In this document: piece after piece, positions 9,101-14,654 of the stretch
Numbering within the stretch: the stretch's first letter is position 1
How the letters are laid out: every line of letters begins with the position of its first letter
Translations under genes and position numbers: made by a program
Assembly: GCA_947450405.1 (NCBI GenBank)
Contig: CANFVI010000028.1
Location: 1 to 14,654, forward strand
Direction: 5' to 3'
DNA length: 14,654 nt
Origin: Flavobacteriales bacterium
Lineage (GTDB): Bacteria; Bacteroidota; Bacteroidia; NS11-12g; UBA955
The notes under the pieces: model-generated
What the model saw: the letters and a program-made list of their open reading frames with translations, nothing else
The model's database searches: none
Told to the model about the DNA's origin: nothing

Positions 9101-11417
9101 CCGGAAATGGCTTTGGGATTTCGGAGACAATAGCACTTCTGTTTTACAGCATCCAAGTCACCAATACTTGAATCCTGGGAAATATACCATTTCACTGACC
9201 ATTACAGATTCATTGGGATGTTCAAATACCAGAACCTTTTTATATTTAATTTTAGTTCCTGGGCCAGATGGAAAATTTACTTTTAGTCCAAATAAAGGTT
9301 GTTTGCCACTCTTTGTGCAATTTAAGGACAGTGTAAATTCACAAACCGTATATAAAGAATGGGATTACGGAGATGGCGTAGTGCTTACAGGAAATAATGC
9401 TATTCACAAATACAGTATACCTGGCAAATACATGCCAGCATTGATTTTGAAGGATTCATTTGGTTGTAAACGAATAATTAAACCAACAGATACCATTTTT
9501 GTATTTGATAATCCCAAAACGCAGTTTAGCAAACAAGGATTGTGCCTTCGAGATTCCATTCAATTTGGTTCAACGAGCACTTGTTCTGATGCCCCAATTA
9601 CCATGGTGAAATGGAATTTTCTGAATGAAAATTTTAGTATTCTTGGTGATTCAATAAAACATAAATTCAGCAATAAAAGTAACAATTTGGCGTTGATAAC
9701 CAAATCTAAAAATGGATGCTCCGATACATTGAAATTCGGAGTAAAACTGAATCAACCTTCTGTTAAAATTGCATCAAACACGAATATTGTTTGTTTGGGC
9801 CAAAATTGGTCTGCAAATGCAAAGGTATTTTCAGATACAGCCATTCAAAATTCGTATTGGTTATTTAATGGATTACCAAGCCAAACAGGATTGACGTTTA
9901 ATTTTGTCCCTCAAAAATCTGATATTTATCATTTGCAGTATTTTATTTCTGATAAATTGGGATGTTGGGATACAGCGAACTCTGAAATCACAATTCAGGT
10001 TGGTGATACAGTAATTCCTTTTGAACCAACATGGAGAAGGGTGAGTGTTGTAAATGATATAACGCACGAATTGGTATGGAAAAAGTATCCTTCATTTGAT
10101 TTTTCGCAATACATTGTTTATGCTGACAAAGGGACTGGATTTTTGCCAATTAGTACATTGTCGAATATTACAGATACTATGGTTCAAATTGGGGGTGTTA
10201 ATGCACTTCATCGAAGTGATTGTTATAAAATAGCGACTACCAATTTGTGTAAATTTACCCAAAAGGAAGTAACATTAAACAAGCATTGTACGATTGAACT
10301 TCGCGGTAAAGCAGGTGTTAATGCGAGTATTTTGAATTGGAGCAATTATGTAGGTTGGTTGGTTGATAAATATGTCGTTTACAGACAAATTGGGACGTCT
10401 AATTTTGATAGCATTGGGGAAGTAAATGGATCTACCTTGAGTTTTATTGACACAAGTATCAAATGTTACAAGGTGCATCATTACAAAGTCAAGGCATATC
10501 AAAATGGAGGTTTAAATGAGTTTAGTTGGAGTGATACTTGTCATGTTTCTCCTATTTATTTGAATCAAGTTGCGCCGCCTGAAATGAAGCGGGTAACTGT
10601 TTTAAATGATCAATATGTGAGGGTAGAATGGCAGCAACTTATAAAAAATAAAATTCCTTTGGAACGATTTGTGATCGTTGGAAAGGAGAATAAATCTTCT
10701 AATAAAAGTATATGGATTGTGAATGCCAAGTCTGATTCATTGGTGGTAAATGACAAATCATTTGCGGTAGATAATGCGAATGCTGTATACAAGGTATTAG
10801 GTATAGATGAATGTGGTGATAGTAGTAAATTTTCTTTGGTTGCGCAATCTATTTTGTTAAATGTTTCATTGACCAATCAATATTTTCCATTATTGCAATG
10901 GAATAAATATATTGAATGGGCAGAGGGTGTTAAAGAGTATGTTGTTGAGAGAAACAGTGGAAATGGATTGGTTGAAATTGATAGAATTCCAGCTTCTGAT
11001 TCGAGTTATATAGACCCATTGCCTAGTTTAAACTGTTTGCCTAAATTAGAATATCGGATTACCGCGTTGAGAAATAAAACTGTGGATGCAGACAGCTCTT
11101 GGTTTAATAACAGTTGCAGTAATATTGATGATCCGGGTGTGAAAACTAAGGTATTTATACCCAATGCGTTTACACCAAATGGAAATAATTTAAATGAATT
11201 ATTTAAGCCAGAGGGCATTTTTATTGCAAATTATACCATGAAAATATTTAACCGATGGGGAGAGAAGGTTTTTGAGGGACAAGGATGTGGTAGCGGCTGG
11301 GATGGTATTTACAAGTCTGAAATTGTGCCTTCAGGGGTATATGTTTACATTGTAAATGTCAAAGGAACCGATGGTAAATGGTATCCATTTAGCGGTGACG
11401 TAACTGTTTTGCGCTAA
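6105..11417 (+). CDS. Giant secreted multi-PKD protein with T9SS type B C-terminal signal
   Basis: Secreted, probably cell-surface protein of 1770 aa. A signal peptide is clear: basic residues near Lys6-Lys10, a hydrophobic core (about 13-30), and likely cleavage after SQA. About 15 PKD-like beta-sandwich modules of roughly 80-90 residues follow (about 35-1310). Canonical WDFGDG-type turns occur in modules 2, 3, 4, 11, 12 and 13; the others are degenerate. Fourteen of the 15 modules have one Cys near the start and one near the end. About four fibronectin-III-like modules follow (about 1315-1665). The C-terminus has [10 protein letters not shown] (1686-1695), [10 protein letters not shown] and SGVYVYIV, the hallmarks of the gliding-motility-associated type B sorting domain of type IX secretion. 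No enzyme domain is seen, so adhesin, matrix or motility roles are possible. ATG 6105 is preferred to TTG 6069. Confidence 0.93.
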   Translation: MFSVDKYRKIIGFIRIVAIVVFAIFNFNILKSQAKFTAKNTKGCTPLTVTFTDLSVGAVSWNWDLGNGNTSVLQNPSAIYYNPGKYTVKLTIADSKGNKTTFTQTNYITAYKSPKANFTYTPASICAGKSISFNEASTTGDTAIVKYSWDMGDGTVLNTKNPSHQYNSSGQFSVSLVVTDGHGCQDKIQLNKIIQVNPNPVAAFGIDSGYDCVVPTWIPFVNKSTGTGLTYTWNFGDGTTSTLKNPRHKYASLGTYTVSLKVTDASGCTDSFAFVNGLYLGPLKADFLADQTIFCGPGLVNFDNKSTFNGGLKFEWDFGDGTKSNKAFPSHIYNNSGIYAVSLKIQSIFRSCSAQLTKSNYIRINPKPNGKIVLADSFPCTIPFDIEANYVDTAKIKSIRWFAKVDMGSYTARYYLGNTNPLKTKIGNKAINDIVAVVTNEYGCTDSIVYENLQTNITSITPIGTLSGCAPFLFVGDMNVSTNRAIIGYGWDYGNNDIYNTKKIKRLFLDTGTYTVRAFVKTYKNCITEKYFTVKVGMKTNPRFFTDKHGLICNNTDQIKFVNATKYPGFTIDSFRWVFGDSSNNASAAMVKPWGKLPTPYTKTNVKHTYDRDTGWVIPQLISYHNGCPDTAFQVDSFKVVAAYARVLFSYDICNTHKLYAINVSSKYTDFKWLIDGKSYYTDSVELDPSKYHNIILRVWDDSSGCWDTVKPYYVTPPSPTGRITVLNSKLCAPGFASLSEDGFPANTVNWNINGKDTAVGKTAFNFKFDSAGVYVVKLIVNYTKYCKQFDSIVFDVGESNLKGSVSGPTTCLPADITLIDSSFSSNKKHLWILSNGDTLRITSVNTKYTIQNSFKDTLWARLITEGTSICEPSTLIPIPIKGPGFKTRLIWEHTCSTSNLKGYIDKKRLSDIYMYSWDMGDGKKYTSQNINHKYADSGYYTVTVVVTDGSNCYAKQQYQVYFPGQRLKVRVNYTTVGTKCPPMLVNFRDSSLSSNVSIRKWLWDFGDNSTSVLQHPSHQYLNPGKYTISLTITDSLGCSNTRTFLYLILVPGPDGKFTFSPNKGCLPLFVQFKDSVNSQTVYKEWDYGDGVVLTGNNAIHKYSIPGKYMPALILKDSFGCKRIIKPTDTIFVFDNPKTQFSKQGLCLRDSIQFGSTSTCSDAPITMVKWNFLNENFSILGDSIKHKFSNKSNNLALITKSKNGCSDTLKFGVKLNQPSVKIASNTNIVCLGQNWSANAKVFSDTAIQNSYWLFNGLPSQTGLTFNFVPQKSDIYHLQYFISDKLGCWDTANSEITIQVGDTVIPFEPTWRRVSVVNDITHELVWKKYPSFDFSQYIVYADKGTGFLPISTLSNITDTMVQIGGVNALHRSDCYKIATTNLCKFTQKEVTLNKHCTIELRGKAGVNASILNWSNYVGWLVDKYVVYRQIGTSNFDSIGEVNGSTLSFIDTSIKCYKVHHYKVKAYQNGGLNEFSWSDTCHVSPIYLNQVAPPEMKRVTVLNDQYVRVEWQQLIKNKIPLERFVIVGKENKSSNKSIWIVNAKSDSLVVNDKSFAVDNANAVYKVLGIDECGDSSKFSLVAQSILLNVSLTNQYFPLLQWNKYIEWAEGVKEYVVERNSGNGLVEIDRIPASDSSYIDPLPSLNCLPKLEYRITALRNKTVDADSSWFNNSCSNIDDPGVKTKVFIPNAFTPNGNNLNELFKPEGIFIANYTMKIFNRWGEKVFEGQGCGSGWDGIYKSEIVPSGVYVYIVNVKGTDGKWYPFSGDVTVLR

Positions 11418-11465
11418 TAATCATTCCTTTTTGTAAGTTTAACCCTTTTAGTTGGTTGAATTTTG

Positions 11466-11473
11466 TAAATTTG
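11466..11473 (+). promoter_or_regulatory. Bacteroidota -7 promoter box for proS (TAAATTTG)
   Basis: This is an exact TAnnTTTG match, identical to the box before the lipoprotein gene at 384, and it ends 15 nt before the proS ATG. No TTG stands at the expected 19-23 nt upstream. An alternative is TAAGTTTA (11434-11441) with TTG at 11409-11411, 22 nt before it. No terminator separates the PKD gene from proS, so read-through is also possible. Confidence 0.35.
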
Positions 11474-11488
11474 CCTCATATTATTCAG

Positions 11489-12967
11489 ATGGCTTTCGAG
11501 AAAATAAAACGCAGTGAGAATTATAGTGAGTGGTACAACAACTTGGTAAACAATGCCGATTTGGCTGAACACAGTGCTGTAAAAGGATGTATGGTAATCA
11601 AACCATATGGCTATGCAATTTGGGAAAAAATGCAACGTCAATTAGATCAGATGTTTAAAGATACTGGTCATAGCAATGCTTATTTTCCATTGTTTGTTCC
11701 CAAAAGCTTGTTTGAAAAGGAAGAAAAAAATGCAGAAGGTTTTGCCAAGGAATGTGCAATTGTAACGCATTACAGGTTAAAAGCCGACCCTGAAAATCCA
11801 GGAAAATTAATTCCTGATCCAGATTCTAAATTAACAGAAGAGTTAATTGTAAGACCTACCAGTGAAGCAATTATTTGGAATACGTATAAAAATTGGATTC
11901 AAAGTTACCGTGATTTGCCGATTTTGATAAACCAATGGGCCAATGTGGTTCGTTGGGAAATGAGAACACGTTTATTCTTGAGAACAGCTGAATTCTTATG
12001 GCAGGAAGGCCATACGGCGCATGCTACTAAAACTGAAGCAATTGCAGAAACAGAGCAAATGTTAGAGGTTTACGCTGAATTTGCAGAAACATTTATGGCA
12101 ATTCCTGTTATTAAAGGATTGAAAACTGAAAATGAACGATTTGCGGGTGCCGACGAAACATATTGTATTGAAGGAATGATGCAAGATGGAAAGGCGCTTC
12201 AAATGGGTACGTCGCACTTTTTGGGTCAAAATTTTGCAAAAGCATTTGATGTAAAATTCCAAAGCAAAGAAGGTACTCTTGATTATGTTTGGGCAACCAG
12301 TTGGGGTGTTTCTACCCGTTTAATGGGTGCTCTGATTATGGTTCACAGCGATGACGAAGGACTAGTATTGCCACCAAAATTGGCTCCAATTCAAGTGGTT
12401 GCTGTGCCTATTTATAAAACAGATGAAGAATACGATCAAATTTGTGAAAGGTTGAATGGCATTCTTAATGAATTGAAAAAATTAGGAATATCTGTAAAAT
12501 TGGATAACCGTGATACCCACAAACCTGGCTATAAATTTGCGGAGTGGGAATTGAAAGGTGTTCCAGTGCGTTTGGCAATGGGACCTAGAGATTATGCAAA
12601 TGGTACAGTGGAATTGGCACGTAGAGATATCAAAACCAAAGAAGTTGTATCAACGGAAGGTATTTCATCTTTTATTTCGAATTTATTAGATGAAATTCAA
12701 AATTCACTCTTTCAAAAAGCGTTAGATTTCAGGAAAGAAAGATATTTTGATGCCAATAATTGGGATGAGTTTTTAGATGTAATTAATAATAAACAAGGTT
12801 TTGCTTATGCGCATTGGGATGGTACAAATGAAACTGAATCAAAAATTAAAGAGCTTACAAAGGCTACAATTCGTTGTATACCTTTAGGAAATCAATTGGA
12901 AGACGGAAAATGTGTATTAACCGGAAACCCATCAAAACAAAGGGTGGTTTTTGCTAAATCGTATTAA
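11489..12967 (+). CDS. proS: Prolyl-tRNA synthetase, short archaeal/eukaryote-like type
   Basis: Class II aminoacyl-tRNA synthetase that charges tRNA-Pro. At 492 aa it is the short form without the inserted editing domain of E. coli ProRS. Motif 1 lies around [16 protein letters not shown]. Motif 2 starts at Arg155 (RWEMRTR) and continues through the proline- and ATP-binding region to EGHTAHAT. Motif 3 is GVSTRLMGA (273-281). The anticodon-binding domain follows from about 300, and the C-terminal domain ends in Tyr492, the terminal tyrosine typical of this type. The zinc site of that domain is degenerate: of the four expected Cys only Cys475 remains, the other positions being Asp444, Thr449 and Thr478. 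ATG 11489 (MAFEKI) is chosen over a TTG at 11456. The two preceding plus-strand genes are unrelated in function. Confidence 0.96.
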   Translation: MAFEKIKRSENYSEWYNNLVNNADLAEHSAVKGCMVIKPYGYAIWEKMQRQLDQMFKDTGHSNAYFPLFVPKSLFEKEEKNAEGFAKECAIVTHYRLKADPENPGKLIPDPDSKLTEELIVRPTSEAIIWNTYKNWIQSYRDLPILINQWANVVRWEMRTRLFLRTAEFLWQEGHTAHATKTEAIAETEQMLEVYAEFAETFMAIPVIKGLKTENERFAGADETYCIEGMMQDGKALQMGTSHFLGQNFAKAFDVKFQSKEGTLDYVWATSWGVSTRLMGALIMVHSDDEGLVLPPKLAPIQVVAVPIYKTDEEYDQICERLNGILNELKKLGISVKLDNRDTHKPGYKFAEWELKGVPVRLAMGPRDYANGTVELARRDIKTKEVVSTEGISSFISNLLDEIQNSLFQKALDFRKERYFDANNWDEFLDVINNKQGFAYAHWDGTNETESKIKELTKATIRCIPLGNQLEDGKCVLTGNPSKQRVVFAKSY

Positions 12968-12991
12968 TCTAAATCTTTATACAATAAGAAG

Positions 12992-13019
12992 GCCAATTGA
13001 ATTTTCAATTGGCTTTTTT
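12992..13019. terminator. Terminator shared by proS and the convergent nitroreductase gene
   Basis: A 9 bp stem (GCCAATTGA at 12992-13000 with TCAATTGGC at 13005-13013) closes a 4-nt loop and is followed on the plus strand by six T (13014-13019). It begins 24 bp after the proS stop. The T tract overlaps the nitroreductase stop codon (13018-13020). The opposite strand has only a weak T-rich stretch after the stem, so termination is probably better for proS. Confidence 0.85.
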
Positions 13020-13578
13020 ATTTCCATTCAACGCTAACAGCGTTTCTATGGGCCAATGTTCTTTTTTGGTTGATTCCACCAATGAAAAAGAATCCCAGAT
13101 GTTCATGTGTTTCTTCTAGCCCTAAATAGTTTTTCATTTCTTGGGTGTTCGTTGCGTTACCTGTGGTCCAATATCCTCCAAAATCATTTTGGGTATTTAG
13201 GGTGAGATACATGTTCTGAACGGCAGCCCCAATACTGCAATATTCTTCCCAAAGAGGAACGTTGAAACTTGGTTTAAGGCAAATTGCAATGATATGAGAT
13301 ACTTTTTGAGGGATATTTTTGATTTTTGAAATTTTTTCCGCTGACAATTCTGGATTTTTAGAGGTTTGAATTTCAAGAATTTTAGTGGTTAGGATTTGCA
13401 TGGAATTGCCTTCAAAAACTATAAAATGCCAAGGCATTGTTAACTTATGTGAAGGAGCCCAATTTGCATTATTTATTAAGTTTTCTATCAGGGATTTTGG
13501 AGCAATAGAGCCATTGAACTCTTTGGCAAAGTGACTCCGCCTAGTTTCAATGATGTTTGTAATGTCTTCAATTTTCAT
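13018..13578 (-). CDS. Nitroreductase family protein (FMN-dependent oxidoreductase)
   Basis: FMN-binding oxidoreductase of the nitroreductase superfamily, 186 aa from ATG 13578. These cytosolic, usually dimeric enzymes use NAD(P)H to reduce nitro compounds, quinones or related substrates; the physiological substrate cannot be told. Features seen: an N-terminal ETRRSH (11-16) of the type that contacts the FMN phosphate, WAPSHKLTMPW (40-50) at the flavin site, the helix GAAVQNMYL in the middle, and a C-terminal GGINQKRTLAHR with basic residues near FMN. The single-domain length resembles compact YdjA-like members. The frame is open to a TTG at 13620, but the ATG is preferred. It overlaps the upstream transporter gene by 11 bp, which suggests translational coupling, so the two probably act in one response. 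Confidence 0.88.
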   Translation of the reverse strand: MKIEDITNIIETRRSHFAKEFNGSIAPKSLIENLINNANWAPSHKLTMPWHFIVFEGNSMQILTTKILEIQTSKNPELSAEKISKIKNIPQKVSHIIAICLKPSFNVPLWEEYCSIGAAVQNMYLTLNTQNDFGGYWTTGNATNTQEMKNYLGLEETHEHLGFFFIGGINQKRTLAHRNAVSVEWK

Positions 13579-14512
13579 TTTTTCTGAGGGATAAAATTGG
13601 ATTGATAAATATTGCTCCAATAATAATCAATGTGCCAATATAAAACTTCATATTGAGTTCGTTGTTCTCATGGAAAATTAATATTCCTAAGATAATTCCA
13701 TATATAGGCTCGAGATTTACGGTTAAATTGGCGGTGAAGGCGCTGAGGTATTTTAGTGAATACGTTCCCAAATAAAAAGTAAGGTTGGTGCAAAAAATAG
13801 CAAGTACAAGTACCCAAATTAAATCGAGAGCACCATTTTGTAAATGTTGAGGATCAAACTTTGAAATATCTATTTGAGGATACCAGATTGTATGTTCTGT
13901 AGTTAATGGAACAATAAAAGAAAGCAATAAGGCGCCAGCGAGCATCTCTATGGCGCTAATTGTTAAGGGATTGGATTTCTCTATGTTTTTCTTATTGAGT
14001 GTCGTAAATAAGGCTGCCAATGCGGCGCTTATTAATCCAGTTCCTATTGCAGCGGGATATGAAATGTTGGCATTGTTATTTTCAGGGAGAGAAAAACTAA
14101 TAAATAATACACCAACAATAACAACCAAACCGATGAAAATATCTTTTTTTATAAAATTCGATTTGAGAATAATGGGTTCAATAATTGCTGCAAAAAATGA
14201 AGCAGAACCTAGGCAAGCAAGTGTAATTGAAACTGAGTTTCCTAGTTTTATACTTCCGTAAAATGTAAGCCAATGGGCACAAACAATAATTCCTATAAAG
14301 AAAAATATACGAAAATGGGCAAATGAAATGCTTTTTAATCCTTTCCAAACCGTTGGAAGAAGAAAATAGGCGAATGCTGCAATTGTCATTCTGTGCCAAA
14401 CGAGTGTGGTAGAACCATATGAGATCAGTTTGCCAAAAATGGCAGTAAATCCCCATAGAAAAACAGCAATATGAAGAAAAAATAGGGCTTTAAAGTTTTG
14501 GGATTGTTTCAC
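13568..14512 (-). CDS. EamA/DMT-family transporter
   Basis: Inner-membrane drug/metabolite transporter of the EamA family, 314 aa, with about ten hydrophobic helices arranged as two repeated five-helix halves (about 8-140 and 155-305). The first helix has the typical FLWGFTAIFGKLI sequence, and the last half has TANLTVNLEPIYGIILG, typical of the second EamA repeat. Members export amino acids, metabolites or toxic compounds; the substrate is unknown. The start is GTG at 14512, because no in-frame ATG lies just upstream and the first helix begins within ten residues. It is the first gene of a unit with the nitroreductase. A terminator-like hairpin ends about 11 nt before the start codon, so expression may be controlled by attenuation. 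Confidence 0.9.
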   Translation of the reverse strand: MKQSQNFKALFFLHIAVFLWGFTAIFGKLISYGSTTLVWHRMTIAAFAYFLLPTVWKGLKSISFAHFRIFFFIGIIVCAHWLTFYGSIKLGNSVSITLACLGSASFFAAIIEPIILKSNFIKKDIFIGLVVIVGVLFISFSLPENNNANISYPAAIGTGLISAALAALFTTLNKKNIEKSNPLTISAIEMLAGALLLSFIVPLTTEHTIWYPQIDISKFDPQHLQNGALDLIWVLVLAIFCTNLTFYLGTYSLKYLSAFTANLTVNLEPIYGIILGILIFHENNELNMKFYIGTLIIIGAIFINPILSLRKNEN

Positions 14513-14523
14513 GATATGGCTTT

Positions 14524-14556
14524 AAAAAAATCAAGGCCGCGCTAGAAGGCACGGCC
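14524..14556 (-). terminator. Terminator-like hairpin in the transporter leader (possible attenuator)
   Basis: On the minus strand GGCCGTGC (14556-14549) pairs with GCGCGGCC (14542-14535), an 8 bp GC-rich stem with one G-U pair and a 6-nt loop. After TTGA come seven T (14530-14524). The T run ends 11 nt before the GTG of the transporter gene. It could end the transcript of a gene beyond the window, or act as an attenuator in the leader of the transporter unit. Confidence 0.7.
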
Positions 14557-14583
14557 AGGATGTTGTTGGTATTATAAAAGCGC

Positions 14584-14600
14584 GTAACAGTTGGCGTTAC
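14584..14600 (-). promoter_or_regulatory. Small hairpin in the transporter leader
   Basis: On the minus strand GTAAC (14600-14596) and GTTAC (14588-14584) pair across a 7-nt loop. It lies between the promoter-like elements and the terminator-like hairpin, so it could be part of a sensing structure or chance. The region matches no riboswitch class I can recognise. Confidence 0.35.
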
Positions 14601-14619
14601 CGAATAAACGATAACAATA

Positions 14620-14650
14620 CAAATATACGGCACCAAAATTATTAAATCAA
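14620..14650 (-). promoter_or_regulatory. Bacteroidota-type promoter facing the transporter/nitroreductase unit
   Basis: On the minus strand TTG (14650-14648) is followed after exactly 20 nt by TATATTTG (14627-14620). Both elements and the spacing fit the TTTG/TAnnTTTG promoter type, making this the best promoter match in the window. Transcription would start near 14615, giving a leader of about 100 nt before the GTG at 14512, with a possible terminated product of about 90 nt. Confidence 0.5.
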
Positions 14651-14654
14651 GTAC

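Noticed and set aside
6280..9900. PKD modules as recent tandem DNA repeats
   Set aside because: The modules share protein motifs but differ widely at the nucleotide level; no long identical DNA copies are seen, so they are old duplications.
14513..14654. tRNA, SRP RNA or 6S RNA in the right-hand end
   Set aside because: There is no cloverleaf or T-loop sequence, no SRP GGAAG-type tetraloop region, and the two ends do not pair as a 6S RNA requires.

Overview
The window looks like chromosomal DNA of an AT-rich member of the Bacteroidota, probably an environmental flavobacterium- or sphingobacterium-like organism. The support is a surface protein with a type B type-IX-secretion C-terminal signal, a bacterial geranylgeranylglyceryl phosphate (GGGP) synthase of the PcrB family, a short archaeal-like ProRS, a class II (B12-dependent) ribonucleotide reductase, starts without Shine-Dalgarno sequences, and several boxes matching the TAnnTTTG promoter element. 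I see no phage, insertion sequence, CRISPR array or tRNA.

Layout from left to right. (1) 1-279, minus: the N-terminal part of a long-chain polyprenyl diphosphate synthase, cut by the window edge. (2) 384-1007, plus: a lipoprotein with a thioredoxin-like fold and one active-site Cys. (3) 987-2294, minus: a two-gene unit of GGGP synthase followed 3 bp later by a two-helix membrane protein of unknown function; its last bases overlap the end of the lipoprotein gene. (4) 2295-2653: a 359 bp regulatory gap with a perfect DnaA-box consensus, an inverted repeat and a promoter-like box. (5) 2654-5998, plus: nrdJ, closed by a strong terminator. (6) 6105-11417, plus: a 1770-residue secreted protein of about 15 PKD-like modules, about four fibronectin-III-like modules and a T9SS type B sorting domain. 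(7) 11489-12967, plus: proS, ending at a hairpin shared with the convergent unit. (8) 13018-14512, minus: an EamA/DMT transporter and a nitroreductase overlapping by 11 bp. (9) 14513-14654: leader of that unit, with a promoter-like pair, a small hairpin and a terminator-like hairpin ending about 11 nt before the transporter start.

Most genes are housekeeping: isoprenoid and lipid synthesis, dNTP supply, tRNA charging. The accessory element is the PKD protein between nrdJ and proS. The strongest lead for something undescribed is the leader of the transporter/nitroreductase unit: the terminator-like hairpin sits so close to the start codon that the unit's own promoter almost has to lie upstream of it, which suggests transcription attenuation or an unrecognised riboswitch. 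The second lead is the DnaA box upstream of nrdJ. Five reading frames open with TTG or GTG upstream of a more plausible ATG (GGGP synthase, nrdJ, the PKD protein, proS, nitroreductase); I give the ATG starts.
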